Shown: positions 14,632 through 23,359 of the stretch, piece after piece
How the letters are laid out: each line of letters begins with the position of its first letter
How positions within the stretch are numbered: position 1 is the stretch's first letter
DNA from: Shouchella lonarensis
Lineage (GTDB): Bacteria; Bacillota; Bacilli; Bacillales; Bacillaceae_D
Length of the DNA: 64,000 nt
Direction of reading: 5' to 3'
Assembly (NCBI RefSeq): GCF_900096965.1
Contig: NZ_FMYM01000004.1
Coordinates: 124,001-188,000 of the forward strand
Notes under the pieces: model-generated
The model's database searches: none
Seen by the model: the letters and a program-made list of their open reading frames with translations, nothing else
Told to the model about the DNA's origin: nothing
Program-made: the position numbers and the translations under genes

Positions 14632-14790
14632 ATGGCAAGTTTTCGCATGCTGAAACATGGAAATTGGCAATATCGCATCTCACACACAGTAAATGGGCAA
14701 CGCCGTGAGAAGAGCAAAAGCGGATTTAAATGCAAACCGGATGCTGCTAGAGCCGCTTATGAAAAAGAGAAAGAGCTCGGCATTAATTAA
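14632..14790 (+). CDS. Stand-alone integrase arm-binding-domain microprotein 1
   Basis: A 52-residue ORF. Its whole sequence is an AP2-like arm-DNA-binding domain as found at the N-terminus of Tn916-type integrases: MASFRMLKHGNWQYRIS, then HTVNGQRREKSKSGF and an Ala-rich helix ending in EKEKELGIN. It aligns residue for residue with the first 50 residues of the integrase 410 bases downstream (same MAS start, QYRIS, V-NG, KS-SGF/KSEAGF). AAGGAGGTGA stands 7 bases before the ATG, so it is built for efficient translation. No catalytic domain follows: TAA at 14788. It may compete with or assist integrase at arm sites. Confidence 0.82.
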   Translation: MASFRMLKHGNWQYRISHTVNGQRREKSKSGFKCKPDAARAAYEKEKELGIN

Positions 14791-14841
14791 ATTTTTTTAC
14801 CTTAAGACACGAACATACATTTGCTGATGGAGGGATTTGCA

Positions 14842-14997
14842 ATGGCTCGTGTTAAAAAATTGGAATATGGGTGGCAATATCGCATCTCGTATGTAGTTGA
14901 CGGTAAGTGGAAAATAGAGCGCCACAATGGCTTCAAAACAAAGAACGAAGCGCTCACTGCTGCACTTTTTAGGGAGAAAGACCTCGGGCTTAGATAA
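14842..14997 (+). CDS. Stand-alone integrase arm-binding-domain microprotein 2
   Basis: A 51-residue ORF, second copy of the arm-binding domain: MARVKKLEYGWQYRIS, YVVDGKWKIERHNGF, then KTKNEALTAALFREKDLGLR. It shares QYRIS, the V-DG turn and GF-TK with the integrase N-terminus (YQYRIS, VNG, GFRTKKEA) and is about as close to that as to microprotein 1. GGAGGG lies 7 bases before its ATG. It ends 46 bases before the integrase start. Divergence between the three copies argues for an old duplication kept under selection rather than a recent accident, though coding-constraint tests are needed. Confidence 0.82.
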   Translation: MARVKKLEYGWQYRISYVVDGKWKIERHNGFKTKNEALTAALFREKDLGLR

Positions 14998-15043
14998 TTT
15001 TTTTTACCCCAAATACCAAACGTATATTCTGGGAGGGACGTTT

Positions 15044-16198
15044 ATGGCAAGCATTAGAAAGTTGAAATCTGGTTATCAATACCGCATCTCCGTCAAGGTG
15101 AACGGAAAGTTCACTGAAAAAAGCGAAGCAGGGTTTCGGACAAAAAAAGAAGCACAAGCGGCTGCGGCTGAAATGGAACTGCGCATCAAGAAAGGACACG
15201 GCGTTGATACAGTCAACGCCGCTGACCAACCATTCACTGAGTATTTTCGGAATTGGTACGAAGTCTTTAGGAAAGGGAAAAAGAGCCCTGACAATGATGG
15301 AGACATAGAACGGGCCATACGATTTGCGGAAGAGCATTTCTCTGGGGTAAAGCTAAAAGATTTAACGAGAGCTATGTATCAAAAGGCACTCAACAAATAT
15401 GGTGAAACACACACCACCTCTTCCGTTAAAAAGCATCATACGTACATGAGAGCTTGTATTAGGGACGCAATGGAGGAAGGAATCATCATTAAAAATCCAA
15501 CGTACCAAGCACAACCAATCGGCAAGGTGCAACCTAAAGATGAAGGATTGAAATTCTTAAGCTACGGGGACGCACAGCTACTCATCGATGAGCTGAAAAG
15601 CAATCTACAACCTCGGTATGTTTCGCGATACATTCTATTGTTTGCAATCGCGACAGGAGCCCGCTTTTCGGAAATTATGGGTCTTACTTGGGACTGCGTC
15701 AATTTCGATGAGCAAACTGTAAAAATTGAAAAGACATGGGATTACCAGCACACAAAAACTTTCAGCAATACCAAGAACTATTACTCTAAACGTACAATCA
15801 CACTGGACGATTACACTTGCATGGTTTTGATGGACTTATGGACGAACAACAAAAGGCTCATGAAAACACGTCGAGTAAGGAATTTCCGAAACCTTGTCTT
15901 TGTTAATCCAGAAATGCAGCTCATTTCCAATAGTGCAGTCAATAAGACCTTGCGCAATTTATGTAAAGGGTTGGGACTCCCATCTATCACTTGTCATGCG
16001 CTAAGACATACACACGCGTCCCTGTTGCTATATCGAAAGTGTAACATCAAATATATTTCACGACGACTCGGCCACACCGACATCGTTACGACGCTCCAAA
16101 CCTATTCTCATATCATTGATGAGATGGAACAACGAGAATCACAAGTAGTTAATGATTTGATGAACGAGCTTCATACGCCTAATGCACTTCATGCGTAA
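15044..16198 (+). CDS. int: Prophage tyrosine integrase
   Basis: A 384-residue tyrosine recombinase. Arm-binding AP2-like domain at residues 1-50, core-binding SAM-like domain at about 62-160, catalytic domain at about 170-365 with Arg207 (TGARFSEI), His318-x-x-Arg321 (HALRHTH), His344 (LGHTD) and nucleophile Tyr354 (TYSH). It catalyses integration and excision at the bacterial attachment site, here evidently the 3' end of ssrA 150 bases beyond. Start ATG 15044 is 6 bases after GGGAGGG; an upstream in-frame extension to 14927 overlaps microprotein 2 in another frame and is not coding. Last gene of the repressor-protease-microproteins-int block. Confidence 0.95.
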   Translation: MASIRKLKSGYQYRISVKVNGKFTEKSEAGFRTKKEAQAAAAEMELRIKKGHGVDTVNAADQPFTEYFRNWYEVFRKGKKSPDNDGDIERAIRFAEEHFSGVKLKDLTRAMYQKALNKYGETHTTSSVKKHHTYMRACIRDAMEEGIIIKNPTYQAQPIGKVQPKDEGLKFLSYGDAQLLIDELKSNLQPRYVSRYILLFAIATGARFSEIMGLTWDCVNFDEQTVKIEKTWDYQHTKTFSNTKNYYSKRTITLDDYTCMVLMDLWTNNKRLMKTRRVRNFRNLVFVNPEMQLISNSAVNKTLRNLCKGLGLPSITCHALRHTHASLLLYRKCNIKYISRRLGHTDIVTTLQTYSHIIDEMEQRESQVVNDLMNELHTPNALHA

Positions 16199-16214
16199 AG
16201 CGGCGCGCAAATCC

Positions 16215-16246
16215 ATACCAAAATTATACCAAAAAAAATACCAAAA
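16215..16246 (+). repeat. Three ATACCAAAA repeats between int and ssrA
   Basis: ATACCAAAA occurs at 16215-16223, 16226-16234 and 16238-16246, spaced 11 and 12 bases, about one helical turn. A related AATACCAAA is at 15012-15020 upstream of int. The position between integrase and attachment site is that of arm-type integrase binding sites. Confidence 0.65.
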
Positions 16247-16286
16247 CTACCTTTTTCCATCCTTTTCTCCCCAAACAAAAAAACCC

Positions 16287-16312
16287 AAAAACGCTGGTGT
16301 ATCAACGTTTTT
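16287..16312 (-). terminator. ssrA terminator
   Basis: On the minus strand AAAAACGTTG and CAGCGTTTTT pair (one G-U) around a 6-base loop, about 35 bases after the tmRNA 3' end. It may also end rightward int transcripts. Because the prophage lies beyond it, this terminator could have come with the phage as part of the attachment region. Confidence 0.7.
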
Positions 16313-16346
16313 TGAGCTTCTAACTTTTCCTTTCTGATCCTACAAA

Positions 16347-16698
16347 TGGAGACGGTGGGAATTGAACCCACGTCCAGAAATAACGACACTTACGCTTCTA
16401 CAAGCATAGTCTTTGTATTAGCATTTCACTAACACATCAGCCCAAAGACAGGCTTCCATGTAGCTAGTCTGATTAATCTCTTCCCGCTCCCTCAGACGGC
16501 GAGGGCAAGGCGTATCCCACTAAAGTTGAGCTTCAACCACACCACATGGGTGATGGTGAGGAGAAGCCGCTTAGCTTATGCAGCTAAAGCGAAGTTGTTT
16601 TCTTGTTTGCCAGTTATTGGCTAGTGCGTTTTAACGAGGCCGACCCCTCGACTTGCCACGCAAGCTCGACCTATTCCTGTCGAATCCAAAACGTCCCC
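16347..16698 (-). ncRNA. ssrA: tmRNA (10Sa RNA)
   Basis: The 5' end (minus strand) is GGGGACGTTTTGGATTCGAC at 16698 downward, the canonical tmRNA start; the 3' end carries the tRNA-like T-arm GTGGGTTCAATTCCCAC and CCA at 16349-16347. The tag ORF at 16611-16576 reads GKQENNFALAA then TAA, with the usual LAA end recognised by ClpXP. tmRNA with SmpB rescues stalled ribosomes by trans-translation. Length about 352 bases. The prophage integrase gene ends 150 bases from its 3' end, so ssrA is the likely integration site and the phage has preserved its 3' sequence. Confidence 0.95.
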
Positions 16699-16772
16699 CT
16701 GTTTTGGTTGAAACACCAGAAACTTTTGTTCTGGATCTTTTATTTTATCATAAAACAAACGTTTGAACAAGA

Positions 16773-17240
16773 CTACCCTTTCAAGCGTTCCTTTAGTGCC
16801 CGCTCGACTTCACGTTTGGCATCTTTTTTGCGTAACGTATCGCGTTTATCATAGTTCTTCTTCCCTTTCGCCACTCCGAGCAACACTTTTGCAAAACCAT
16901 TTTTAATATACACTTTGAGCGGTACAAGCGCATAGCCTTGTTGCTGGATCTTGCCAATCAGCATGTTAATTTGTTTACGATGTAACAATAACTTACGTGC
17001 TCGAACGGGATCATGATTGTAACGATTACCTTGTTCATACTCACTGATGTGCGCATTGTGTAAAAACACTTCACCTGCCCGTACACGTGCAAATGACTCT
17101 TTTAAATTCATCTTGCCCGCACGAATTGATTTAATTTCTGTGCCTGTTAGCACAATGCCCGCTTCAAACGTTTCTTCTATAAAATAATCATGCCGCGCTT
17201 TTTTATTTTGCGCGACCGCTTTTCCTTCATTTTGGGCCAT
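16773..17240 (-). CDS. smpB: SsrA-binding protein SmpB
   Basis: A 155-residue Smp[19 protein letters not shown], then [18 protein letters not shown] and the [11 protein letters not shown]-type loop, ending in the basic tail [20 protein letters not shown] that enters the ribosome mRNA channel. It binds the tRNA-like domain of tmRNA and is required for trans-translation. It lies 75 bases upstream of ssrA in the same direction, the usual linkage. I start at ATG 17240, 5 bases after AGGTGG; a GTG at 17249 is in frame. Normally rnr precedes smpB directly; here a three-gene rightward operon stands between them. Confidence 0.96.
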   Translation of the reverse strand: MAQNEGKAVAQNKKARHDYFIEETFEAGIVLTGTEIKSIRAGKMNLKESFARVRAGEVFLHNAHISEYEQGNRYNHDPVRARKLLLHRKQINMLIGKIQQQGYALVPLKVYIKNGFAKVLLGVAKGKKNYDKRDTLRKKDAKREVERALKERLKG

Positions 17241-17333
17241 CGTATCCACCTACCACGTATCTTTCATATCATCGTACCAAGTACGAGACATTTCGTCAAT
17301 GGGGCTCACGTCCTACCTCCTTCAAAAAAAGAG

Positions 17334-17362
17334 TTGACGCATACCTGTATTGGACGTATAAT
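17334..17362 (+). promoter_or_regulatory. Promoter of the ddl-murF-racemase operon
   Basis: TTGACG (17334-17339) and TATAAT (17357-17362) with a 17-base spacer, 72 bases before the ddl start. Strong sigma-A consensus; the 190-base gap between divergent smpB and ddl holds little else. Confidence 0.85.
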
Positions 17363-17433
17363 ACACTTACATGATGTATGAACCACATAATACACGTATA
17401 TTTCCTACTACACTACTAGGGAGGACCACACAA

Positions 17434-18513
17434 ATGAAGAAAAAAGTCTTTGTTTTATACGGCGGAAAATCAGGAGAACATGATGTATCGATCGCTTCTG
17501 CCTTAAATGTATTAAATGCACTAAATAAAACGTACTACGATGTTTTTGCCATATACATGACACGTGAAGGGAAATGGACGGAGCCATGGAAAGTCGGAGA
17601 CACGCCTATTTCGGAAACGGACATGCGTAAAACAACGACTACCTCTTATACCGAATCACTCCGTACATTTTTAGCGAGTGGTCTTGATGAACAAAGCATT
17701 GTCTTTCCGGTCATGCACGGTACTTACGGTGAGGATGGGAAGATGCAAGGATTACTGGATATGTTGCACATTCCTTACGTTGGAAATGGTGTCGCTGCTT
17801 CTGCAATTGCGATGGATAAAGTGATGTCGAAAGAACTTTTAAATACACACGCCATCCCGCAAGCGACATTTGTTGCCTTCACTCATGCAGAATATGAGGA
17901 AGATGAATCTCATTGTCTACAAAAAGCACAAGACATCGTTGGCGTTCCGTGCTATGTCAAACCAGCTAACATGGGCTCAAGTATCGGTATTAGCCGTTGT
18001 GCAACTAAAAATGAACTGGCCCAAGCGATTTTAGAAGCATTTCGATATGATGAAAAAGTGCTGATAGAAAAAGAGATTGTTGGTAAAGAAGTACTCATTG
18101 CCCTGACAGGTAATCAAAACATTCGTTGTTCTGTTTCTGGGGAATGGCAACGTGACGTCTCGTTCTTTGATTATGAAGATAAGTATATGGATACAAACTT
18201 GACACCGATCATCCCGGCACAAATTTCAGATGATACATACAGCAAACTTTGTGCATACGCCAAAACAGCCTTCCGTGCGCTCGGATGTGCTGGATTATTA
18301 CGAGCAGATTTCTTCGTAACAGAAGACAACGACATTTACTTAAATGAAGTGAATACTATGCCAGGATTCACCGCTCACAGTATGTTCCCGCTCCTTGTCC
18401 AAAAAACGGAAGACTGCACATATGGCGAGCTTCTTGATCAACTGATCATGCTCGGTTTCGCGCGCCACGACCGCAACCACCGCATTCAATATACAAAGGA
18501 AGTGACATCATGA
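17434..18513 (+). CDS. ddl: D-alanine--D-alanine ligase
   Basis: A 359-residue ATP-grasp ligase of the Ddl family: FVLYGGKSGEHDVSIASA at the N-terminus, HGTYGEDGKMQGLLDMLHIPYVG split across residues about 90-115, MDKVMSK, KPANMGSSIGIS (ATP-binding loop), the omega-loop with DYEDKY, and the metal-binding DFFVTEDNDIYLNEVNTMPGFT. The Lys-Tyr of the omega-loop is that of D-Ala-D-Ala rather than D-lactate ligases, though D-Ala-D-Ser is not excluded. ATG 17434 is 8 bases after GGGAGGA; the ORF track extension upstream lacks a site. Its ATG-linked overlap with murF (4 bases) matches the ddl-murF pair of Bacillus. Confidence 0.93.
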   Translation: MKKKVFVLYGGKSGEHDVSIASALNVLNALNKTYYDVFAIYMTREGKWTEPWKVGDTPISETDMRKTTTTSYTESLRTFLASGLDEQSIVFPVMHGTYGEDGKMQGLLDMLHIPYVGNGVAASAIAMDKVMSKELLNTHAIPQATFVAFTHAEYEEDESHCLQKAQDIVGVPCYVKPANMGSSIGISRCATKNELAQAILEAFRYDEKVLIEKEIVGKEVLIALTGNQNIRCSVSGEWQRDVSFFDYEDKYMDTNLTPIIPAQISDDTYSKLCAYAKTAFRALGCAGLLRADFFVTEDNDIYLNEVNTMPGFTAHSMFPLLVQKTEDCTYGELLDQLIMLGFARHDRNHRIQYTKEVTS

Positions 18514-19883
18514 TTCGTAGAAACCTCCAAGATGTTGCCGCGATGCTAAAGGCGACTGCAAGTCACTCGGTTGGTACGACCATTACCGGCGTAGCAATCG
18601 ACTCACGTAAAGTCGTACCTGGCAACCTTTTCATTCCTTTACAAGGCAATCATAGCGACGGACATGCATACATCGAGCAAGCGATTGAAAACGGTGCGAG
18701 TGCCGCCTTATGGCAAAAAGACGCTACGAATGCGCCCACAGATTTTCCGCTCATCCTCGTAGAAGACACCTTAAAAGCATTGCAACAACTCGCTTACGCT
18801 TATCGCAACCAACTGAAGGCCACTTTTATCGGCATTACTGGGAGCAATGGCAAAACGACGACGAAAGATATGATCACCAATATCCTGGCCACAGCGTATA
18901 AAGTAGGCAAAACCGCTGGCAACTACAATAATGAGATTGGTGTCCCGCTCACGCTACTTGATTTAGATGAAGATGTAGAAATGGCAGTCATTGAAATGGG
19001 CATGGGCCGCCCCGGAGACATCCGGTTTTTAACTGACATCGTGCAGCCACATATAGGCATCATTACAAACATCGGACATGCTCATATTGTCAATCTCGGT
19101 TCGCTTGAAAACATCGCTGCCGCGAAAATGGAATTAGTAGCGGGGATCCAGCCTGAGGGCATCTTACTTTGGAACGGTGACCAACCCGTCCTGAAAGAAC
19201 AAGTCGACAAACACGATTTGCGCACAAAAACCTTTGGCGCGGCACCGACAAATGACTTCCATGTTAAAAATGTCTCTCCTTACGAAGGTGGCAGTCATAT
19301 GACTATTTCAGACTCTCCCTTCATTTTTGATGTCCCGTTTCCTGGATATCACCAAGCAATGAATGCTTTAACAGCGATTGCGCTCGCGCGACTCGTTCAT
19401 CTTACTGATGAACACATCCAGTCTGGATTGCACACGCCGATCCCAGCTGATAAGCGCAATGATGTCCGAACAATTGGCCACATCACAATCCTCGATGATA
19501 CGTACAAATCTAATCCAGAAAGCGTACGTGCCGCTTTACAGACATTGTATAGCATAAAAACTGAAGCAAAGAAATTTTTTATTATGGGAGATATGATCGA
19601 CATGGGGGACGAGGCAATACAGCTCCACCAACAAGTTGCCGATGAGTGCACACCTGAGCAGCTGGACGGTGTATTCGGTCTTGGAGAGCTCACTTCCTAC
19701 ACTATCTTAGCCGCCGAAAAAACTTTTGGAACAGCCAAAGCCCGTCACTTTGATCAAGAAGAAAGCCTCATGAAACATTTACGCTCACTGACAAATGAAC
19801 CTTGTATTTTATTATTTAAAGCATCACGCGCCCTACAGTTCGAACGACTAGTTGAGGCATTAGAGGAGTCACTGCAACGATGA
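18510..19883 (+). CDS. murF: UDP-MurNAc-tripeptide--D-Ala-D-Ala ligase
   Basis: A 457-residue Mur ligase adding D-Ala-D-Ala to UDP-MurNAc-tripeptide in the cytoplasm, the last soluble step of peptidoglycan precursor synthesis. Visible are SRKVVPGNLFIPLQG near the N-terminus, the ATP-binding GITGSNGKTTTKDM (about residues 108-121), GNYNNEIGVPLTLL, EMGMGRPGDI and the C-terminal LDDTYKSNPESVRAAL. Length matches B. subtilis MurF. It overlaps ddl by 4 bases and the racemase gene by 4 bases, so the three are one translation-coupled unit. Confidence 0.95.
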   Translation: MIRRNLQDVAAMLKATASHSVGTTITGVAIDSRKVVPGNLFIPLQGNHSDGHAYIEQAIENGASAALWQKDATNAPTDFPLILVEDTLKALQQLAYAYRNQLKATFIGITGSNGKTTTKDMITNILATAYKVGKTAGNYNNEIGVPLTLLDLDEDVEMAVIEMGMGRPGDIRFLTDIVQPHIGIITNIGHAHIVNLGSLENIAAAKMELVAGIQPEGILLWNGDQPVLKEQVDKHDLRTKTFGAAPTNDFHVKNVSPYEGGSHMTISDSPFIFDVPFPGYHQAMNALTAIALARLVHLTDEHIQSGLHTPIPADKRNDVRTIGHITILDDTYKSNPESVRAALQTLYSIKTEAKKFFIMGDMIDMGDEAIQLHQQVADECTPEQLDGVFGLGELTSYTILAAEKTFGTAKARHFDQEESLMKHLRSLTNEPCILLFKASRALQFERLVEALEESLQR

Positions 19884-20953
19884 AACCACTTCTACACATC
19901 AATCTAGCAAAAATTAAACATAACACAGCAAGTCTTGTAAAAACAGCGCACGCACAAGGGTTAAAAGTTGCTGGTATTACAAAAGGTTGTTGCGGAAATA
20001 TTGCTTTTGCCGAAGCACAAATGGCAGCCGGAGTCGACTTTCTCGCCGACTCACGCATCGAAAATCTGAAAAATATGCACACATTGAATATTAAAAAAAT
20101 GTTACTTCGATCGCCACGATTAAGTGAAGTAGATGATGTCGTTACGCACGCAGATTATAGTTTAAATTCTAGTACCACCATCATTCGCGCACTGGGGGCT
20201 GCCGCTACAAAAAAACAAGTCACCCATGCTGTCATTTTAATGATTGATATCGGCGACTTACGTGAAGGCATTTGGCATGAGAATACAGATGATATTTATC
20301 ATACTGCTCGCGTCGCCATCGATACAGAAGGTATTGAACTTGTTGGCATTGGCACAAATGTCACCTGTTTAGGGGGCATCATGCCCACCGTAGAAAACTA
20401 TCAAAAAGTGATTACAATTGCTAAAGAGATTCGCCGCGAGTTTTCGATCCCTCTTCCAATTGTGTCGGGCGGTAACTCTAGCATCTTGCCCATGCTATAC
20501 GAAGAGAAAATTCCAACCGGTATCACCCACTTACGAATCAATCAGTCCATTTTCTTAGGAATAGAAATTGGCTATGGCAATCCGATTCCAAACTGGGCGT
20601 CAGACATTGTGACATTACAAGCAGAAATGATTGAAGTACAAACAAAGCCATCTTATCCGCAAGGTGAGCGTGCACAGATGAACGCTTTTGGTGCCATTCC
20701 CACATTCAAAGATAAAGGAACGAGACGCCGCGCAATTGTAGCACTCGGCAGACAAGATATGGATTTAAGCGGGCTCATCCCCACCGTCCCAGGTATTACA
20801 ATCGAAGGTGCAAGCAGTGATCATGTCGTGCTTGACATTACCGATAGTCCTTACGACTATGACGTAGGAGAAGCGATCACTTTCCGCGTCTCCTCTTACG
20901 CCAGTATGATTACTGCGATGGCTTCTCATTATATTGATACATTATTTCATTAA
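19880..20953 (+). CDS. Ornithine/alanine racemase-family PLP enzyme
   Basis: A 357-residue PLP-dependent amino acid racemase with the alanine racemase N-terminal fold: HINLAKIKHNTASLV, the PLP lysine in GITKGCCGN (Lys35), ADSRIENL, MIDIGDLREG, IGTNVTCLGG, and VSGGNSSILPML. This pattern is that of the ornithine racemase-like subfamily (type Orr of Clostridium sticklandii) rather than Alr, which carries a distinct C-terminal Tyr motif. Substrate is uncertain: L-ornithine, alanine, serine or another amino acid. Coupling to ddl and murF implies its product is a D-amino acid for the peptidoglycan peptide. Not an ordinary partner of ddl-murF in B. subtilis. Confidence 0.85.
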   Translation: MKPLLHINLAKIKHNTASLVKTAHAQGLKVAGITKGCCGNIAFAEAQMAAGVDFLADSRIENLKNMHTLNIKKMLLRSPRLSEVDDVVTHADYSLNSSTTIIRALGAAATKKQVTHAVILMIDIGDLREGIWHENTDDIYHTARVAIDTEGIELVGIGTNVTCLGGIMPTVENYQKVITIAKEIRREFSIPLPIVSGGNSSILPMLYEEKIPTGITHLRINQSIFLGIEIGYGNPIPNWASDIVTLQAEMIEVQTKPSYPQGERAQMNAFGAIPTFKDKGTRRRAIVALGRQDMDLSGLIPTVPGITIEGASSDHVVLDITDSPYDYDVGEAITFRVSSYASMITAMASHYIDTLFH

Positions 20954-20975
20954 AAATGCGAGAGACCTCATCCTC

Positions 20976-21006
20976 AAAAGCGGCAGAGCACCCTCTACCG
21001 CTTTTT
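20976..21006 (+). terminator. Terminator between racemase gene and rnr
   Basis: AAAAGCGG-AGAG pairs with CTCT-CCGCTTTT around a 4-base loop, ending in T5. It lies between convergent genes and overlaps the last codons of rnr. Confidence 0.85.
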
Positions 21007-23325
21007 CCGCTTCCCTTTTTTCCGTTTGGCACTCGGTGCATTTTCGAAAAATGGCTTTTTCTTGCGCTTTGCACCGCTTTTACCGTTACCATCACGCTTT
21101 GGATCGCCAGTTAAAGAGGTTTTTTGCTTTGTAGCCCCTCTTCGCTTGCCGCTATCTATCACTTTCGGACGATCCGGTGCCTTGCGTGCATTCCGCTTTT
21201 TCATCCCGACAATTTCAAAATCAATCGTCGCTTCTTCCACCTGAACAGCGGCGACTCGGACTTCCAATTCATCACCAATCCGGAAAACTGTCCCGCTTCG
21301 CTCACCAATCATCGCATAATGTTTCTCATCGTAGCGATAGTAATCGTCCGTTAAATAGCTGACGTGGACGAGCCCTTCAATCGTATTATCCAACTCGACA
21401 AACAAGCCAAAATTGGTGACGCCACTAATGATGCCCGTAAATGTTTCGCCAACTTTGTCTTCCATGAACTGCGCTTTCTTCACATTATCTGTGTCACGCT
21501 CAGCATCGACTGCCCGCCGTTCCATCCCTGAAGCATGGGCCGTGAGACTCGGTAACGATGCTTGCCATTTGGCAATCGTCTTTTTATCCGTTTTTCCTTT
21601 TAGCAAATACGTACGGATTAAGCGATGAACAAGCAAATCAGGATAACGACGAATGGGTGATGTAAAGTGGGTATAAAACTCTGTCGCCAAGCCAAAGTGA
21701 CCGATAGAGTGCACATCATATTTTGCCTGTTTCATCGACCGCAGCATCAACTTACTAATGACCGCTTCTTCCGGCTCACCAGACACTTCTTCTAACAATT
21801 GTTGTAATGAGCGCGGATGAATGGTATTTGCGGAACCGCGCAACACATAACCAAATCCGGTAATGAACGCCAAAAATGATTCGAGCTTTGTTTCATCTGG
21901 ATCTTCATGAATGCGATATACAAATGGATATTTCAACCAGTGGAAGTGCTCTGCGACCGTTTCATTCGCCGCAAGCATAAACTCCTCGATCAATTTTTCA
22001 GCAACAGAACGCTCACGCAATACAACGTCTGTTGCTTTCCCGTCTTCGTCGACAAGCACTTTCGCTTCTTTAAAATCAAAATCAATTGCCCCGCGGTCAA
22101 AGCGCTTTTTCCGTAAAATTGCGGCAAGTGCTTCCATGTCTTCAAGCATCGGCACAATCTTAGTATAGCGCTCACGTAACGGTTCATCTTTTTCCACTAA
22201 CATTTGATTTACATCGGTATATGTCATCCGCTCCGTCGTGTTAATGACACTTTGGAAAATGTCATGATGCACAACAGCACCGTTGTGGTCAATTTCCATT
22301 TCACAGGACAATGTGAGTCGGTCTACTTGTGGATTTAAACTACAAATCCCATTCGATAATCGGTGGGGAATCATCGGAATGACACGGTCAACAAGATACA
22401 CGCTCGTCGCGCGCTCAGATGCTTCTTTATCAATTGGAGAACCTTCTTTAACATAATGACTCACATCAGCAATGTGAACACCGAGCAAATAATTGCCGTT
22501 ATCCAGTTTTTTCACATGAACTGCATCATCCAAGTCTTTTGCATCAGCACCGTCAATTGTAATGAGCATTTCTTCGCGCAAATCACGACGTCCCTGTAAA
22601 TCTTCCGTTGCAATTTTGTCTGGTACCGCTTCTGCTTGCGCTAATGTTTCATCCGAGAACGCTTGTTTAATGCCATGCTTGTGAATGATTGACAAAATGT
22701 CCATCCCGGGATCATTTTTATGACCGAGCACTTCTTTCACTTCTGCTTCGCCGCCAAAGCGACCTTCTGGATACTTTGTAATCGTTGCAATGACTTTATG
22801 GCCATCAACAGCGCCTTTTTCTTTGCCACGCTCAACAAAAAAGTCCGCACTAATTCGTTTATCATCGGCGACAACCATCGCGCGCGACGCATAAACCTTA
22901 TATTCACCAACAAACTCCGTCACATGACGCGCAATCACACGAATAACCTTTCCTTCAGGACGTGAACCGTCGGATCGCTCATCAATACGGACAAGCACTG
23001 TGTCGCCATTCATCGCACTTGCCAAGTTATCCGCTGCAACATACACATCCCCTTCACCTTCATCTGGCAAAATAAAGGCAAACCCTTTTGCATGTCCTTG
23101 AACCCGCCCGCGGACAAGGTTCATTCTCTCTGGTGTGCCGTAGCGGTTTGTGCGTGAGCGCACGACTTGGCCCGCTGCTTCTAGCTCATTTAAAATTTTA
23201 ATCAATTGTTTAAAACGTTCCCCTGAATCAATATGAAGCGCCTCTTCTAGCTCTTCCACTTTCATTGGCTTCGTTGCTTCTTCATGTAAAAACGCGCGCA
23301 CATCCTCCTTTAATAACTCCTTCAA
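20995..23325 (-). CDS. rnr: Ribonuclease R
   Basis: A 776-residue RNase II-family 3'-5' exoribonuclease. N-terminal winged helix (about 15-70), cold-shock domains, catalytic RNB domain with [29 protein letters not shown] broken by Asp residues that bind Mg2+, [12 protein letters not shown], the Ser/Arg motif [14 protein letters not shown], an S1 domain ([19 protein letters not shown]) and a long Lys/Arg-rich tail. It degrades structured RNA and acts with tmRNA on stalled messages. The start is either GTG 23334 or TTG 23325; I choose TTG because GAGGGAG stands 8 bases before it and would overlap the GTG. Confidence 0.95.
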   Translation of the reverse strand: MKELLKEDVRAFLHEEATKPMKVEELEEALHIDSGERFKQLIKILNELEAAGQVVRSRTNRYGTPERMNLVRGRVQGHAKGFAFILPDEGEGDVYVAADNLASAMNGDTVLVRIDERSDGSRPEGKVIRVIARHVTEFVGEYKVYASRAMVVADDKRISADFFVERGKEKGAVDGHKVIATITKYPEGRFGGEAEVKEVLGHKNDPGMDILSIIHKHGIKQAFSDETLAQAEAVPDKIATEDLQGRRDLREEMLITIDGADAKDLDDAVHVKKLDNGNYLLGVHIADVSHYVKEGSPIDKEASERATSVYLVDRVIPMIPHRLSNGICSLNPQVDRLTLSCEMEIDHNGAVVHHDIFQSVINTTERMTYTDVNQMLVEKDEPLRERYTKIVPMLEDMEALAAILRKKRFDRGAIDFDFKEAKVLVDEDGKATDVVLRERSVAEKLIEEFMLAANETVAEHFHWLKYPFVYRIHEDPDETKLESFLAFITGFGYVLRGSANTIHPRSLQQLLEEVSGEPEEAVISKLMLRSMKQAKYDVHSIGHFGLATEFYTHFTSPIRRYPDLLVHRLIRTYLLKGKTDKKTIAKWQASLPSLTAHASGMERRAVDAERDTDNVKKAQFMEDKVGETFTGIISGVTNFGLFVELDNTIEGLVHVSYLTDDYYRYDEKHYAMIGERSGTVFRIGDELEVRVAAVQVEEATIDFEIVGMKKRNARKAPDRPKVIDSGKRRGATKQKTSLTGDPKRDGNGKSGAKRKKKPFFENAPSAKRKKGKRKKR

Positions 23326-23359
23326 TCGATTCACTCCCTCGCCGATCCAGTTTTCCTAG

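Larger units (their letters stand above)
14601..15030 (+). repeat. Duplicated leader motif before the three arm-domain ORFs
   Basis: AACGTATATTCT stands at 14601-14612 and, identical, at 15019-15030; a variant AACATACATTTG is at 14812-14823. Each lies 25-31 bases before an ATG and just before the ribosome binding site of the two microprotein ORFs and the integrase. T-runs followed by ACC also recur after the stop codons (about 14791 and 14998). The whole unit of leader plus domain, about 205 bases, is therefore tandemly duplicated. The 12-mers might be arm-type integrase sites. Confidence 0.7.

Noticed and set aside
14927-15043. N-terminal extension of the integrase ORF
   Set aside because: Without a ribosome binding site, and it runs through microprotein 2 in a different frame; ATG 15044 has GGGAGGG and gives the family's normal beginning.
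14990-15337. Minus-strand ORF of 115 codons across the integrase start
   Set aside because: It is the shadow of the integrase arm domain, has no ribosome binding site and overlaps a clear gene.
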